NCBI GenBank assembly: GCA_040775095.1
Contig: JAXGTD010000053.1
Span: 1-24,856 of the forward strand
From: JAXGTD01 sp040775095
GTDB taxonomy: Bacteria; Pseudomonadota; Gammaproteobacteria; Chromatiales; Chromatiaceae
Reading direction: 5' to 3'
Length of the DNA stretch: 24,856 bases
This document shows, piece after piece, positions 1 through 6,796 of the stretch (its first letter is position 1; each line of letters starts with the position of its first letter). The notes under the pieces are model-generated. The model was not told the DNA's origin. It was given only the letters and a program-made list of their open reading frames with translations, and searched no databases. The position numbers and the translations under genes were made by a program.

Positions 1-252
1 CTGCTCGTCCTTCTGCTGCTGATCACCAGACTGCTGCTGCTCGTCCTTCTGCTGCTGATCGCCGGACTGCTGCTGCTCGTCCTTCTGCTGCTGATCACCG
101 GACTGCTGCTGCTCGTCCTTCTGCTGCTGATCACCGGACTGCTGCTGCTCGTCCTTCTGCTGCTGATCACCAGACTGCTGCTGCTCGTCCTTCTGCTGCT
201 GATCACCGGACTGCTGCTGCTCGTCCTTCTGCTGCTGCTCGCCGGACTGCTT
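1..252 (-). repeat. 36-bp in-frame tandem repeat encoding a Gln-rich tail
   Basis: Seven consecutive 36-bp units (1-36, 37-72, 73-108, 109-144, 145-180, 181-216 and a degenerate 217-252) are almost identical and continue off the left edge. On the minus strand each unit codes the 12 residues QQQKDEQQQSGD in the frame of the TPR protein. Only a few positions vary: GATCACC or GATCGCC, and a CAG/CGG step. The last unit loses the Asp. The period keeps the reading frame, so copy number can change without breaking the gene. Confidence 0.95.
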
Positions 253-738
253 TTCCTGTTCCTGCTCCGCCTTTTTTTGCTCGGTCTCCTTTTGCTGCTG
301 TCTTTTTTGGTCTTCCTTCTTTTGCTCCTCGAATGCCTCTTGTTCCAGTTTGGCGAGCAGTCCACGGGCCACGGCCAGATTGTGGTGCGCGTCGTCGTGT
401 GTCGGCTCCTCATTGAGGACCTGCTCGTAGGCATTGACAGCACCGGCGAAGTCACCCTGCATGAAACGGGCATTTCCCAGGTTGTATAGGGCATCGAGGC
501 GCACCGTCTCCCGGTCGACCGACTCGAACGCATCGGCGGCCTGATCGTACCGACCCGCGCGATAGAGCGCGACGCCTCGACGGTAACTGTCGGAGAAGGC
601 CTTGGCCGCGGCCTCGAAGTCGCCGGCCCGGAAGCGTGCCAGGGCCTGTTGCTCGTTGTTCTGGAACAGGCTGGCATGGCTTGGCGCGCTTGCCGCCAAC
701 GCGAGCAGGGCCGAAGCAACGTGGATCGTGATCTTCAT
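1..738 (-). CDS. batC: TPR protein of the Bat operon (BatC-like), partial at left edge
   Basis: An open reading frame starts at 738 and runs off the left edge without a stop (246 codons seen). Residues 1-22 form a Sec signal peptide (MKITIHVASA, hydrophobic core, cleavage probably after SHA). Residues about 27-125 are helical TPR-like repeats (RAGDFEAAAKAF, RAGRYDQAADAF, MQGDFAGAVNAY). A Lys/Glu/Gln-rich segment follows, then from about residue 163 a 12-residue Gln-rich tandem repeat. The ATG is supported by CGGAGG about 10 bases upstream and by the signal peptide. It lies downstream of two von Willebrand A genes, as batC does in Bat operons; in many gammaproteobacteria this TPR part is fused to BatB, whereas here it is a separate secreted protein. 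Its periplasmic role, probably protein-protein interaction in the Bat complex, is inferred from the family. Confidence 0.82.
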   Translation of the reverse strand, partial: MKITIHVASALLALAASAPSHASLFQNNEQQALARFRAGDFEAAAKAFSDSYRRGVALYRAGRYDQAADAFESVDRETVRLDALYNLGNARFMQGDFAGAVNAYEQVLNEEPTHDDAHHNLAVARGLLAKLEQEAFEEQKKEDQKRQQQKETEQKKAEQEQEKQSGEQQQKDEQQQSGDQQQKDEQQQSGDQQQKDEQQQSGDQQQKDEQQQSGDQQQKDEQQQSGDQQQKDEQQQSGDQQQKDEQ

Positions 739-908
739 CTTGGTGAGCGCCTCCGGCCCGCGGTTTCCAGCGCGCTCGGCCACGAGGTCGAGCTCCTCGC
801 AGCGGTGCGCGCGGCCACGTTCCATGAGGTCGTACCGATCATCGGCGCGCGACAGGCGTCAGACCGGGACCCCAGATGCCGCGGATCGATTGGTCTTGTC
901 GGGTTCAT
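735..908 (-). CDS. candidate 57-residue ORF between batB and batC
   Basis: The gap between batB and batC holds one complete small ORF (starts MNPTRPIDPR, ends GRRRSPR). Its ATG overlaps the batB stop by four bases (ATGA at 905-908), and its own stop overlaps the batC start by four bases (ATGA at 735-738). That arrangement would suit translational coupling through the gap. Against it, the peptide is Arg/Ala/Ser-rich with no recognisable domain, and a chance ORF of this length is common in GC-rich DNA. I do not recognise a family. Confidence 0.3.
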   Translation of the reverse strand: MNPTRPIDPRHLGSRSDACRAPMIGTTSWNVAARTAARSSTSWPSALETAGRRRSPR

Positions 909-1966
909 CGGGGCTCTCCGCGGGCCGTGCGATCCGAGCGCCTCGGGGTGCCGCTGCCAAAGCGGTAGCGGGTCCTGAACTGTGGCAGCAACAGGGCGGC
1001 CAGCAGCAGCACGGGCAGATAAAAGCGATCGTTCCAGATGCGGGTGCGCTCGTTGCCGGCCTCGGCGGGTATGCGACTGATCGCCGCGGCCTCGAGCACG
1101 GCCCGGGTGTCGTCGTCGCGATAGTCGGCGCGGCGATAGATCCCCCGACCGGCCTCGGCGAGGGAGCGCAGCAGCGGTTCGTCGAGGGCCGAGCGGATCG
1201 CCCGACCGCCGGCATCCACCATGATCGCGCCGCGCTGGCCCGGGACGCTCGATCCCGCGGGGGTGCCGACGCCGAGCACATGCAGACGCACGCCGTGCTC
1301 CGCCAGGGCCTGGATCCGGGGCAACAGATCGGGTTCGTCGAAGTCCCCGTCGGTGATCAGCAACATGGAACGGGCGCTGTCCTCCGGCAACGCGTTGAGC
1401 AGGATCTCGGCCCGGTCGAGGGCCTGATGCAGCCGGCTGCCCTGAAGGCGGGAGAGGCTGGTGGAGATTGCCGGCAGCGCGAGCATCAGGGTGTGCGTAT
1501 CCTCGGTCACTGGCGCGATCACGTGCGGTACCGACGCGAACGCGATCAGGCCAAGCCGCAGACGGTGGTTCTGAATGATGAGATCCTGGATCTCCTGACG
1601 CGCGCGGCCGAGGCGGCTCGGGGCCACGTCCGTGGCGTCCATCGAGCGCGATATGTCCAGCAGAATCAGAAGATTGTCGCCAGGATGGAACAGGCGTACG
1701 TCGTCGTAGTCCCAGCGGGGTCCCGCCATGGCCAGAAGCAGCAAGGCCCACAGGGCGGACCAGCCGAAGAAGCGGCCCCAGCGCTCACTGGTCTTGAGCT
1801 CGCGGGTGCCACTCAGGTGTGGCAGCAGGTGTGGGTCGGCATACCGATGGATCGGGCCCTTCGCCGCCTTGGCTGCACTGCGCCAAAGCCACCAGGCGAC
1901 GGGCGCCAACGCGAGAAGGCCCCAGAACCAGTCTGGCTGGGCGAAATGGAAACCGGACTCAGACAC
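905..1966 (-). CDS. batB: von Willebrand factor A membrane protein BatB
   Basis: A VWA-domain protein of the Bat (Bacteroides aerotolerance) operon. From the GTG start it has 353 residues. Two N-terminal hydrophobic segments (WFWGLLALAPVAWWLW, and WALLLLAMAG near residues 72-83) flank a short basic loop, as in BatA/BatB. The VWA domain follows with an intact MIDAS motif DISRS near residues 104-108 and later a TDGDFDEPDL segment. A C-terminal membrane segment (FYLPVLLLAALLLPQF) ends the protein. The GTG start at 1966 is chosen because GGAGG lies seven bases upstream; it overlaps the batA stop by eight bases. A TTG 18 bases further upstream is possible but has no ribosome site. The gene stops before any TPR domain, which is carried by the next gene. 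Confidence 0.88.
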   Translation of the reverse strand: MSESGFHFAQPDWFWGLLALAPVAWWLWRSAAKAAKGPIHRYADPHLLPHLSGTRELKTSERWGRFFGWSALWALLLLAMAGPRWDYDDVRLFHPGDNLLILLDISRSMDATDVAPSRLGRARQEIQDLIIQNHRLRLGLIAFASVPHVIAPVTEDTHTLMLALPAISTSLSRLQGSRLHQALDRAEILLNALPEDSARSMLLITDGDFDEPDLLPRIQALAEHGVRLHVLGVGTPAGSSVPGQRGAIMVDAGGRAIRSALDEPLLRSLAEAGRGIYRRADYRDDDTRAVLEAAAISRIPAEAGNERTRIWNDRFYLPVLLLAALLLPQFRTRYRFGSGTPRRSDRTARGEPR

Positions 1967-2999
1967 TGGCCATCCTCCGCACAAAGCGCCGCCGTCCCTC
2001 GGGGAACAGGCCCAACGCGAGCAACGCCAGCATCGCGACCCCGAGTGGCCAGCGATACAGCGGCTCGGGCAGATAGGCCGTGCGCGTCTCGGTCTCGGTC
2101 TTTTCCAACTGACCGATGCGCGTGGAGATCTCCTCGAGCGCGCTGGTGTCGGTGGCGCGGAAATAGGCCCCGCCGGTGATGTCCGCGATCTTCTGAAGCG
2201 TATCCTCGTCCATGGTCAGGTCGTCCCAGTATTCGATCTTGCCCTCGTGCAGGATGGGGATCCGGGGCTTCTTGCTACCGACGCCGATGACGTAGATGCG
2301 GATGGCGGCCATGCGTGCGAGCGCCGCGGCCTCCAGCGGTTGGAAGCTGCCCGCGGTGTTGTCGCCGTCGGCAATCAGGATCATGACCCGGGAGCCCTCC
2401 GGGCGCTGGCGTAGCTTCTTCACCCCGAGCGCGATCGCATCACCCAGCGCGGTGCTGCCGCCGGCGATGCTGGGCACGATGTCTTCAAGCAACTGATGCA
2501 CCGCATGGCGATCGACGGTGAGCGGCGCCAGCACATAGGCGCCGCTGCCAAACACGATCAGGCCGATGCGATCTCCGGCCCGTTCGTCGACGAACCGGCC
2601 CAGCACCCCCTTGACGACAGACATGCGGCTGACCTGTCGACCGCCGACGGTGAAGTCCAGCGCGTCCATCGAATGGGACGCGTCGACGGCCAGCATCAGG
2701 TCGTAGCCCGGGCTGCTCACCTCGGTGTGAGGCACCAGCCATTGCGGGCGCATCAGCGCGACGACCAGTCCGGCCCAGAGCAGATAGAGCAGTGCCTTGT
2801 AGAGCCAGCCGGCGAGCTGACGGCGCGGGCTGCGGCCGCGATAGGAGGCGCTGAGCTTCTCCAGGTGCGGGTGCAGCAGCGTTGTGCGTTGCCCCTCGAG
2901 CGGCTCCTCGCGCGCCACGCCGCGCTCGGGCCAGAGCAGCGGCAGCAGAAACGGTAACGGCAGCAGCAGCGCGAACCAGGGCCAATGGAATTCAAACAT
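1959..2999 (-). CDS. batA: von Willebrand factor A membrane protein BatA
   Basis: This is the first of two VWA proteins in the operon, 346 residues from the ATG. The N-terminus is hydrophobic (WPWFALLLPLPFLLPLLW), and a second membrane segment lies near residues 66-83. The VWA domain has the MIDAS motif DASHS at about 106-110, plus ADGDN and the GVGS strand typical of BatA. A C-terminal membrane helix (WPLGVAMLALLALGLF) anchors the domain with its bulk in the periplasm. The ATG at 2999 directly follows a GTG two codons upstream; AGGAGG lies 17 or 11 bases away, so either start is possible. It begins 12 bases after the DUF4381 gene and overlaps batB, so the three are surely co-transcribed. Metal-dependent protein binding by the MIDAS site is family knowledge. 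Confidence 0.9.
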   Translation of the reverse strand: MFEFHWPWFALLLPLPFLLPLLWPERGVAREEPLEGQRTTLLHPHLEKLSASYRGRSPRRQLAGWLYKALLYLLWAGLVVALMRPQWLVPHTEVSSPGYDLMLAVDASHSMDALDFTVGGRQVSRMSVVKGVLGRFVDERAGDRIGLIVFGSGAYVLAPLTVDRHAVHQLLEDIVPSIAGGSTALGDAIALGVKKLRQRPEGSRVMILIADGDNTAGSFQPLEAAALARMAAIRIYVIGVGSKKPRIPILHEGKIEYWDDLTMDEDTLQKIADITGGAYFRATDTSALEEISTRIGQLEKTETETRTAYLPEPLYRWPLGVAMLALLALGLFPEGRRRFVRRMASV

Positions 3000-3011
3000 G
3001 CCCACGACCGC

Positions 3012-3602
3012 CTATGCCTCCTTCGTTGACAGGGTGGGACTCGGACGCCGGCGCAGGACATCGATCCAGCGGCGATTGCGCGGCGCGGACCGAGGGGGAG
3101 GGGTCTTGGCAGTGACCCAATCCTGTACCGCGTCGATCAGTCGGAGCATCTCGTCGCGGCGGGGGTCGGCCTCGCGCGGCGGGGCATAGGGGGCATCGAG
3201 CAGGAGCCGGCCCTCGGCTCGCCAGTCGAAGCCCTTTGGGTCGTGCGCCGTGAGCCAGTCCAACCAGTCGGTGCCGTTGCGTCCGGCGCAGGCCGGGCGG
3301 CCATGACGCGCCATTGCGATGCGGCGCAGCAACTCCGAGAGATCCGCGGCCTGCTGTTTGATCGTGGCCTCTCCAACCTGTTGGCGCAGCCGACGCAGCT
3401 CCCGCCCCGCGTCCCAACGCCAGTTGCCGAGCGTGACCAGCGGGATCGGGATGCGCAGGCGCCAGGTGGCGCGAAACAGCCAGATAAGCACCCCAAGCCC
3501 GGCCAATCCGGCGAGCACCAGCCACCAGCCCGGTGCGAGCGGCCACCAGGGGGCGCCGGTGATGTCGTGTATGTCTCGAAGCTGTGTGGCGTCTGGGTAC
3601 AT
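3012..3602 (-). CDS. DUF4381 family membrane protein of the Bat operon
   Basis: A 196-residue protein with the arrangement of DUF4381 members found between DUF58 and BatA in proteobacterial MoxR operons. A short N-terminal stretch (LRDIHDITG, then APWWPLAPGWW) precedes one membrane helix at about residues 24-43. A basic cytoplasmic helical domain follows, with the family-like segment ELLRRIAMARHGRPACAG and then a Trp-Leu motif (TDWLDWLTAHDPKGF). The ATG at 3602 lacks a clear Shine-Dalgarno sequence. About 140 bases separate it from the DUF58 stop; I see no gene or convincing signal there. The function is unknown. By position it probably tethers or regulates the two VWA proteins encoded immediately downstream. 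Confidence 0.85.
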   Translation of the reverse strand: MYPDATQLRDIHDITGAPWWPLAPGWWLVLAGLAGLGVLIWLFRATWRLRIPIPLVTLGNWRWDAGRELRRLRQQVGEATIKQQAADLSELLRRIAMARHGRPACAGRNGTDWLDWLTAHDPKGFDWRAEGRLLLDAPYAPPREADPRRDEMLRLIDAVQDWVTAKTPPPRSAPRNRRWIDVLRRRPSPTLSTKEA

Positions 3603-3743
3603 GGGCAGCGTGTTGGTGGTAAGGGGCCGACGATCGACTCGGTTGGATGGGTTGCGCTCCGCACCGGTAGGGTGGGGTCAATTCAGCAGGCCACGACAGC
3701 GTGTCTGTTCAGTCGCCCAGGGCGCCGCCGCGCGGGGCCCTGG

Positions 3744-4661
3744 TCAGACCGCCCGGGATCGTGCGCGTTGCTCCAGGCTGTGGATCAGGCTGAGATGGAT
3801 CTCGCGGTCCGTGCGCACGGGCAGCAGGATGATGCCGAGCCGGTGGGCGATGGCCTTGAGCGTTGCGCGGCGGCCGCGCCAGCCGTCGCGGTAATCGCGT
3901 CGGGCGCGATCGTCGTCGGTGTCGATCTCGATCAGCTGCCCATCGGTGCCGGTGAACGTGACCGGGCCCATGGATGGAATCTCCCAGTCCGCCGGATCGT
4001 CGACCGGTAAAAGCACGACGGAGTTGCGTTGGATCAGATTGCCGAGCACCCGTTCCAGGTCGCGCACGTCGCGGTTCAGATCGGCGATGACGAACACCAG
4101 CGAGCCGGTTGGCAGCCCGCGGGTCGCGCGCTGCAGCGCCCCGCCGAGACAATCGATGGAGGCGGTCCGCTCGGCCGCGGGCAGCGTGAGTGTACGCAGC
4201 AGCTGCCACAGTGCGCGTCGTCCCCGGGCGGGTCTGAAATGCTGCAGCCCGGCCGTGGGGTCGCCGAACGCCATCCCACCAACGCGGTCGTTGAGGCGGC
4301 TCGCGGCCCAACCGATCAGCGCCGCGGCGCGCGCGGCCTGCACCGACTTGAACGTCCCGCGGGTGCCAAAGCCCATGTGGGGTCCGCGGTCCACGCACAG
4401 GACGACGCTGCGCTCGCGCTCCTCGCGAAAGACCTTCATATGCGGCTCGTTGGTTCGCGCGGTGACCTTCCAGTCCATGTAGCGGATGTCGTCGCCCTCG
4501 CGGTACTCCCGTACCTCTTCGAAGTTGACGCCGGCACCGCGAAACACCGATGCATAGAGCCCGGCAAAGGTGGAGTTCACCAGGTGGTGCGACGACATCC
4601 CCAGCGTCTGGGCCTGGTGCCGGAGCTCCAACAGGTCGTCAAGGCGCGGATAAAGACTCAT
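3744..4661 (-). CDS. DUF58 domain-containing protein
   Basis: A 305-residue DUF58 protein, the standard partner of MoxR ATPases. The signature block is intact at about residues 46-83: FEEVREYREGDD, IRYMDWKVTART and KVFREERER. After it comes a VWA-like fold whose metal-site loop is degenerate (VDRGPHMGFG at 90-99 in place of DxSxS), as is usual for DUF58. The ATG at 4661 is preceded by GGCGAGG six bases upstream and overlaps a candidate 40-residue ORF by four bases. There are no membrane segments, so it is probably cytoplasmic or peripheral. The biochemical function is not established for the family; a substrate-adaptor role for MoxR is inferred from the conserved gene pairing. Confidence 0.9.
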   Translation of the reverse strand: MSLYPRLDDLLELRHQAQTLGMSSHHLVNSTFAGLYASVFRGAGVNFEEVREYREGDDIRYMDWKVTARTNEPHMKVFREERERSVVLCVDRGPHMGFGTRGTFKSVQAARAAALIGWAASRLNDRVGGMAFGDPTAGLQHFRPARGRRALWQLLRTLTLPAAERTASIDCLGGALQRATRGLPTGSLVFVIADLNRDVRDLERVLGNLIQRNSVVLLPVDDPADWEIPSMGPVTFTGTDGQLIEIDTDDDRARRDYRDGWRGRRATLKAIAHRLGIILLPVRTDREIHLSLIHSLEQRARSRAV

Positions 4662-4780
4662 GCGAGGCCTCGCCTGGAGACCGCGACCGGCCGCTGTATC
4701 GATGACCGGTCCGAACGTGCCGGGTCGGCGAGGGATCGCGCTTGCCGGTCCCCTGGCGCGGGGTGCCTGGACTGCTTCAT
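4658..4780 (-). CDS. candidate 40-residue ORF between moxR and DUF58
   Basis: An ATG at 4780 lies six bases after GGCGAGG, which itself overlaps the end of moxR. The ORF runs 40 codons (starts MKQSRHPAPG) and ends with a TGA that overlaps the DUF58 start codon (ATGA at 4658-4661). The same GGCGAGG-plus-six-bases pattern precedes both this ATG and the DUF58 ATG, so the two sites look like a short duplication. The peptide is Arg/Pro/Ser-rich with no recognisable domain. It may be only a coupling device carrying ribosomes across the 130-base gap, or a chance ORF. Confidence 0.3.
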   Translation of the reverse strand: MKQSRHPAPGDRQARSLADPARSDRSSIQRPVAVSRRGLA

Positions 4781-4793
4781 TTGCGACCTCGCC

Positions 4794-5750
4794 TCAAGGG
4801 ATCGCGACGAGATTCAGGAGCCTGTTGACGAATTCATCGGTGGTGATGCCCTCGGCCTCGGCCTCGAAGGTCAGCAACAGGCGGTGGCGCAGGATCTCGG
4901 GTGCGACCAGCTGGATGTGGTGCGGCGCAACGAACTCGTCGCCGTCGAGCCAGGCGCGGGCGCGGGCGCAGCGGCCCAGCGCGATACTGGCGCGAGGCGA
5001 GGCGCCGAAACGACACCAGCGGTCCAGATCCGCGTCGTAGAGCTTGGGCTGGCGCGTCGCCTGGACCACGTCGACGATATAGCTGTGCAGCTTCGGGTCG
5101 AGGTAGAGGTTGGAGACGGCGCGGCGCATCGCGAACAGTTCCGCTTGCGATAGCCGCTTGGCCGGTGCGGCGTAGCTCTGTTTCTGTTGCTGACCGTCGA
5201 GCTCGAGGATCAGCAACTCCTCGTCGCGGGTTGGGTAGGTGACGACGGCCTGCATCAGAAAACGATCGAGCTGGGCCTCGGGCAGATGATAGGTGCCCTC
5301 CTGCTCGACCGGATTCTGTGTCGCCAGCACCATGAACAGCTTGGGCAGTGGATAGGTGCGCTGACCAACGGTGATCTGGTGTTCGGCCATGGCCTCGAGC
5401 AGCGCCGACTGCACCTTCGCCGGCGCGCGGTTGACCTCATCGGCGAGCAGCACGTTGTGGAATAACGGGCCCTGGCGGAACTCGAACTCGCCCTTCTCGT
5501 GCCGATAGATGTCGGTGCCGATCAGGTCGGATGGCAACAGATCCGGTGTGAACTGGATGCGGTGGAAGTCGCCTTCGATGGATTCGGCCAGGGCCTTGAC
5601 CGCGGTCGTCTTGGCCAGGCCAGGCATGCCCTCGACCAGCAGATGCCCGTCGCTGAGCAGGCACACCAGCATGCTGTCGATGAATTTTTGTTGGCCGATG
5701 ATGCGCGATGCGATGTGGTCACGAACGGGTTTCAGGTCTGCAGGGGTCAT
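4794..5750 (-). CDS. moxR: MoxR family AAA+ ATPase
   Basis: A 318-residue MoxR-type ATPase, full length for the family. Walker A is GMPGLAKT at 41-48, and Walker B is LLADE at 101-105 followed by VNRAP. Sensor 1 is ATQNP (Asn146), an arginine-finger region is LDRF near 161-164, and sensor 2 is GASPRA with Arg253. All catalytic positions look intact. MoxR proteins act as ATP-driven chaperones that insert cofactors into, or activate, partner complexes together with VWA proteins; the specific client here is unknown. The ATG at 5750 has no strong Shine-Dalgarno sequence. It is the first gene of the Bat operon, with a roughly 200-base upstream gap that holds the likely promoter. Confidence 0.95.
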   Translation of the reverse strand: MTPADLKPVRDHIASRIIGQQKFIDSMLVCLLSDGHLLVEGMPGLAKTTAVKALAESIEGDFHRIQFTPDLLPSDLIGTDIYRHEKGEFEFRQGPLFHNVLLADEVNRAPAKVQSALLEAMAEHQITVGQRTYPLPKLFMVLATQNPVEQEGTYHLPEAQLDRFLMQAVVTYPTRDEELLILELDGQQQKQSYAAPAKRLSQAELFAMRRAVSNLYLDPKLHSYIVDVVQATRQPKLYDADLDRWCRFGASPRASIALGRCARARAWLDGDEFVAPHHIQLVAPEILRHRLLLTFEAEAEGITTDEFVNRLLNLVAIP

Positions 5751-5842
5751 CTGGAGTACTACTCAGCTTCCGTGGTTTGTTGGAACGGATGGCCGCCGAC
5801 CTTCGCTCCGGACGGCTCGTGCTAGCCCTTCATCCTGAGACT

Positions 5843-5906
5843 ATTGTAGGGTTAATGCAAGTCTTGGAATCACCCCCACGGGCTTGTTTTATCAGTATAT
5901 TCTGAT
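5843..5906 (-). promoter_or_regulatory. possible moxR/bat promoter region with inverted repeat
   Basis: The 201 bases between moxR and yceF hold no gene. On the minus strand TACAAT (5848-5843) is a good -10 hexamer that would start RNA about 85 bases before moxR, but no matching -35 is visible. Further upstream, ATCAG-N6-CTGAT (5891-5906) is a small inverted repeat in an AT-rich patch unlike the GC-rich surroundings. It would sit near -55 to -70, a plausible regulator site. The evidence is only sequence pattern. Confidence 0.25.
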
Positions 5907-5951
5907 GTTCTATTTGGGGCGGGCAAACAGGGGTCCGGTGTCCTCGCGCGC

Positions 5952-6581
5952 TCAGAGCGGGTCTGCTCGACGTGCGGCGGGGCCGAGTACGTCGAGGCCT
6001 TCGCCTGCGAGCAGACCGATCAGGCGGATCATCGGCAATCCGATCAGGGCGTTGGGGTCGTCCCCCTCAAGGCGTTCGAACAACGCGATCCCGAGCCCTT
6101 CCGACTTGAAGCTGCCGGCGCAGTCGAACGGGCGCTCGCGTTCCACGTAGGAGGCAATCTGCGCCGGTGTGAGGGCGCGAAAGAAGACCCGGTAGGGCTC
6201 ACAGAGCCGGTGGGCGCGACCGCTCGAGGCATCGAGGAGGCACACTCCGGTGTAGAACACGACCGCGCGGCCCGCGAGCGTCGAGAGTTGCTCGATGGCG
6301 CGGGCCCGGTTGCCGGGCTTGCCGAGTACGCGCTCGGTGTCGGCTGCCGGATCGACGCAGGCGACCTGATCGGAGCCGATGATGAGCGCATCCGGGTACA
6401 TCTCGGCCACCGCGCGTGCCTTCGCCTCGGCCAGTCGCTCGACCAGCGCGATCGGCGCTTCGCCGGGCCGGCGTGTCTCGTCGACCCGGGGGGATGCGGT
6501 TTCGAAGTCCAGACCGAGCCGGCTGAGCAATTCCCGTCGGTAGGGCGAGGTCGAGGCCAGGACCAGTGTCTTTTGCGTCAT
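5952..6581 (-). CDS. yceF: Maf family nucleotide pyrophosphatase, YceF type (7-methyl-GTP)
   Basis: A 209-residue Maf protein. The N-terminal loop LASTSPYRRELL (residues 8-19), the VDET motif (33-36) and the catalytic acid in IIGSDQV (Asp71) are intact. The segments FYTGVCLL, CAGSFKSEGLGIALFERLEG and IGLPMIRL match the YceF branch (m7GTP pyrophosphatase) rather than the YhdE branch (dTTP/UTP). The reaction expected from the family is hydrolysis of a modified NTP to NMP and diphosphate, a house-cleaning role in the cytoplasm. The start is set at the ATG just before TQKTLVLAST; the frame stays open 43 codons upstream, but that extension lies in low-complexity sequence. No strong ribosome site is visible. 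yceF often neighbours rpmF/plsX; here it lies next to moxR and ycgN instead. Confidence 0.9.
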   Translation of the reverse strand: MTQKTLVLASTSPYRRELLSRLGLDFETASPRVDETRRPGEAPIALVERLAEAKARAVAEMYPDALIIGSDQVACVDPAADTERVLGKPGNRARAIEQLSTLAGRAVVFYTGVCLLDASSGRAHRLCEPYRVFFRALTPAQIASYVERERPFDCAGSFKSEGLGIALFERLEGDDPNALIGLPMIRLIGLLAGEGLDVLGPAARRADPL

Positions 6582-6667
6582 GATGGAGGGGCGGATGGTC
6601 GCGTCGATGTGCTCGGTGCTCGAGGGGCGTCGGGAAGGGCGGGCGTTGGAGAATCGCTGATTTATCA

Positions 6668-6787
6668 CGTTTCCCGTCCGGGCCATGGAAGGCCCGGCAT
6701 TTTCAGTCACCCAAGTGACTGAAAATGGAGCGAACCGGAAACCGCGTTTTCGGCTCGCGAGCGGATCGAATGCCAGGGCATTTGATC
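6668..6787 (+). repeat. dispersed intergenic hairpin repeat, copy A
   Basis: This element recurs at 23842-23967 in the same orientation. The first 33 bases (6668-6700) match the other copy at 31 positions. The last 31 bases (6757-6787) match again with a few substitutions and a 3-base length change. The middle is divergent. It contains three potential hairpins: CCGGGCC/GGCCCGG (6678-6697), a perfect 12-bp stem (6699-6726), and GATCGAATGCC/GGCATTTGATC (6764-6787, one G-U pair). It fills most of the gap between yceF and ycgN. It has no coding capacity that I credit and resembles REP- or MITE-like intergenic elements. Confidence 0.75.
6699..6726. repeat. perfect 12-bp inverted repeat inside copy A
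   Basis: ATTTTCAGTCAC, a 4-base loop (CCAA) and GTGACTGAAAAT form a flawless stem. The T-rich end is on the 5' side and the A-rich end on the 3' side on both strands, the reverse of an intrinsic terminator. It is absent from copy B at 23842, so it is specific to this location. Confidence 0.85.
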
Positions 6788-6796
6788 CACATCTCC

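Noticed and set aside
1..252. 36-bp direct repeats that could be mistaken for a CRISPR array
   Set aside because: Units are contiguous with no spacers and are in frame with the TPR protein coding a 12-residue repeat.
602..2179. Long plus-strand ORF of 525 codons
   Set aside because: It lies opposite batB and batA, which have clear VWA domains; the plus-strand product is compositionally biased and has no domain.
4029..5153. Plus-strand ORF of 374 codons across DUF58 and moxR
   Set aside because: It spans two well-supported genes on the other strand and the gap between them, and shows no domain.
6699..6726. 12-bp stem considered as an intrinsic terminator
   Set aside because: No T-run follows the stem on either strand; the T and A ends are on the wrong arms.
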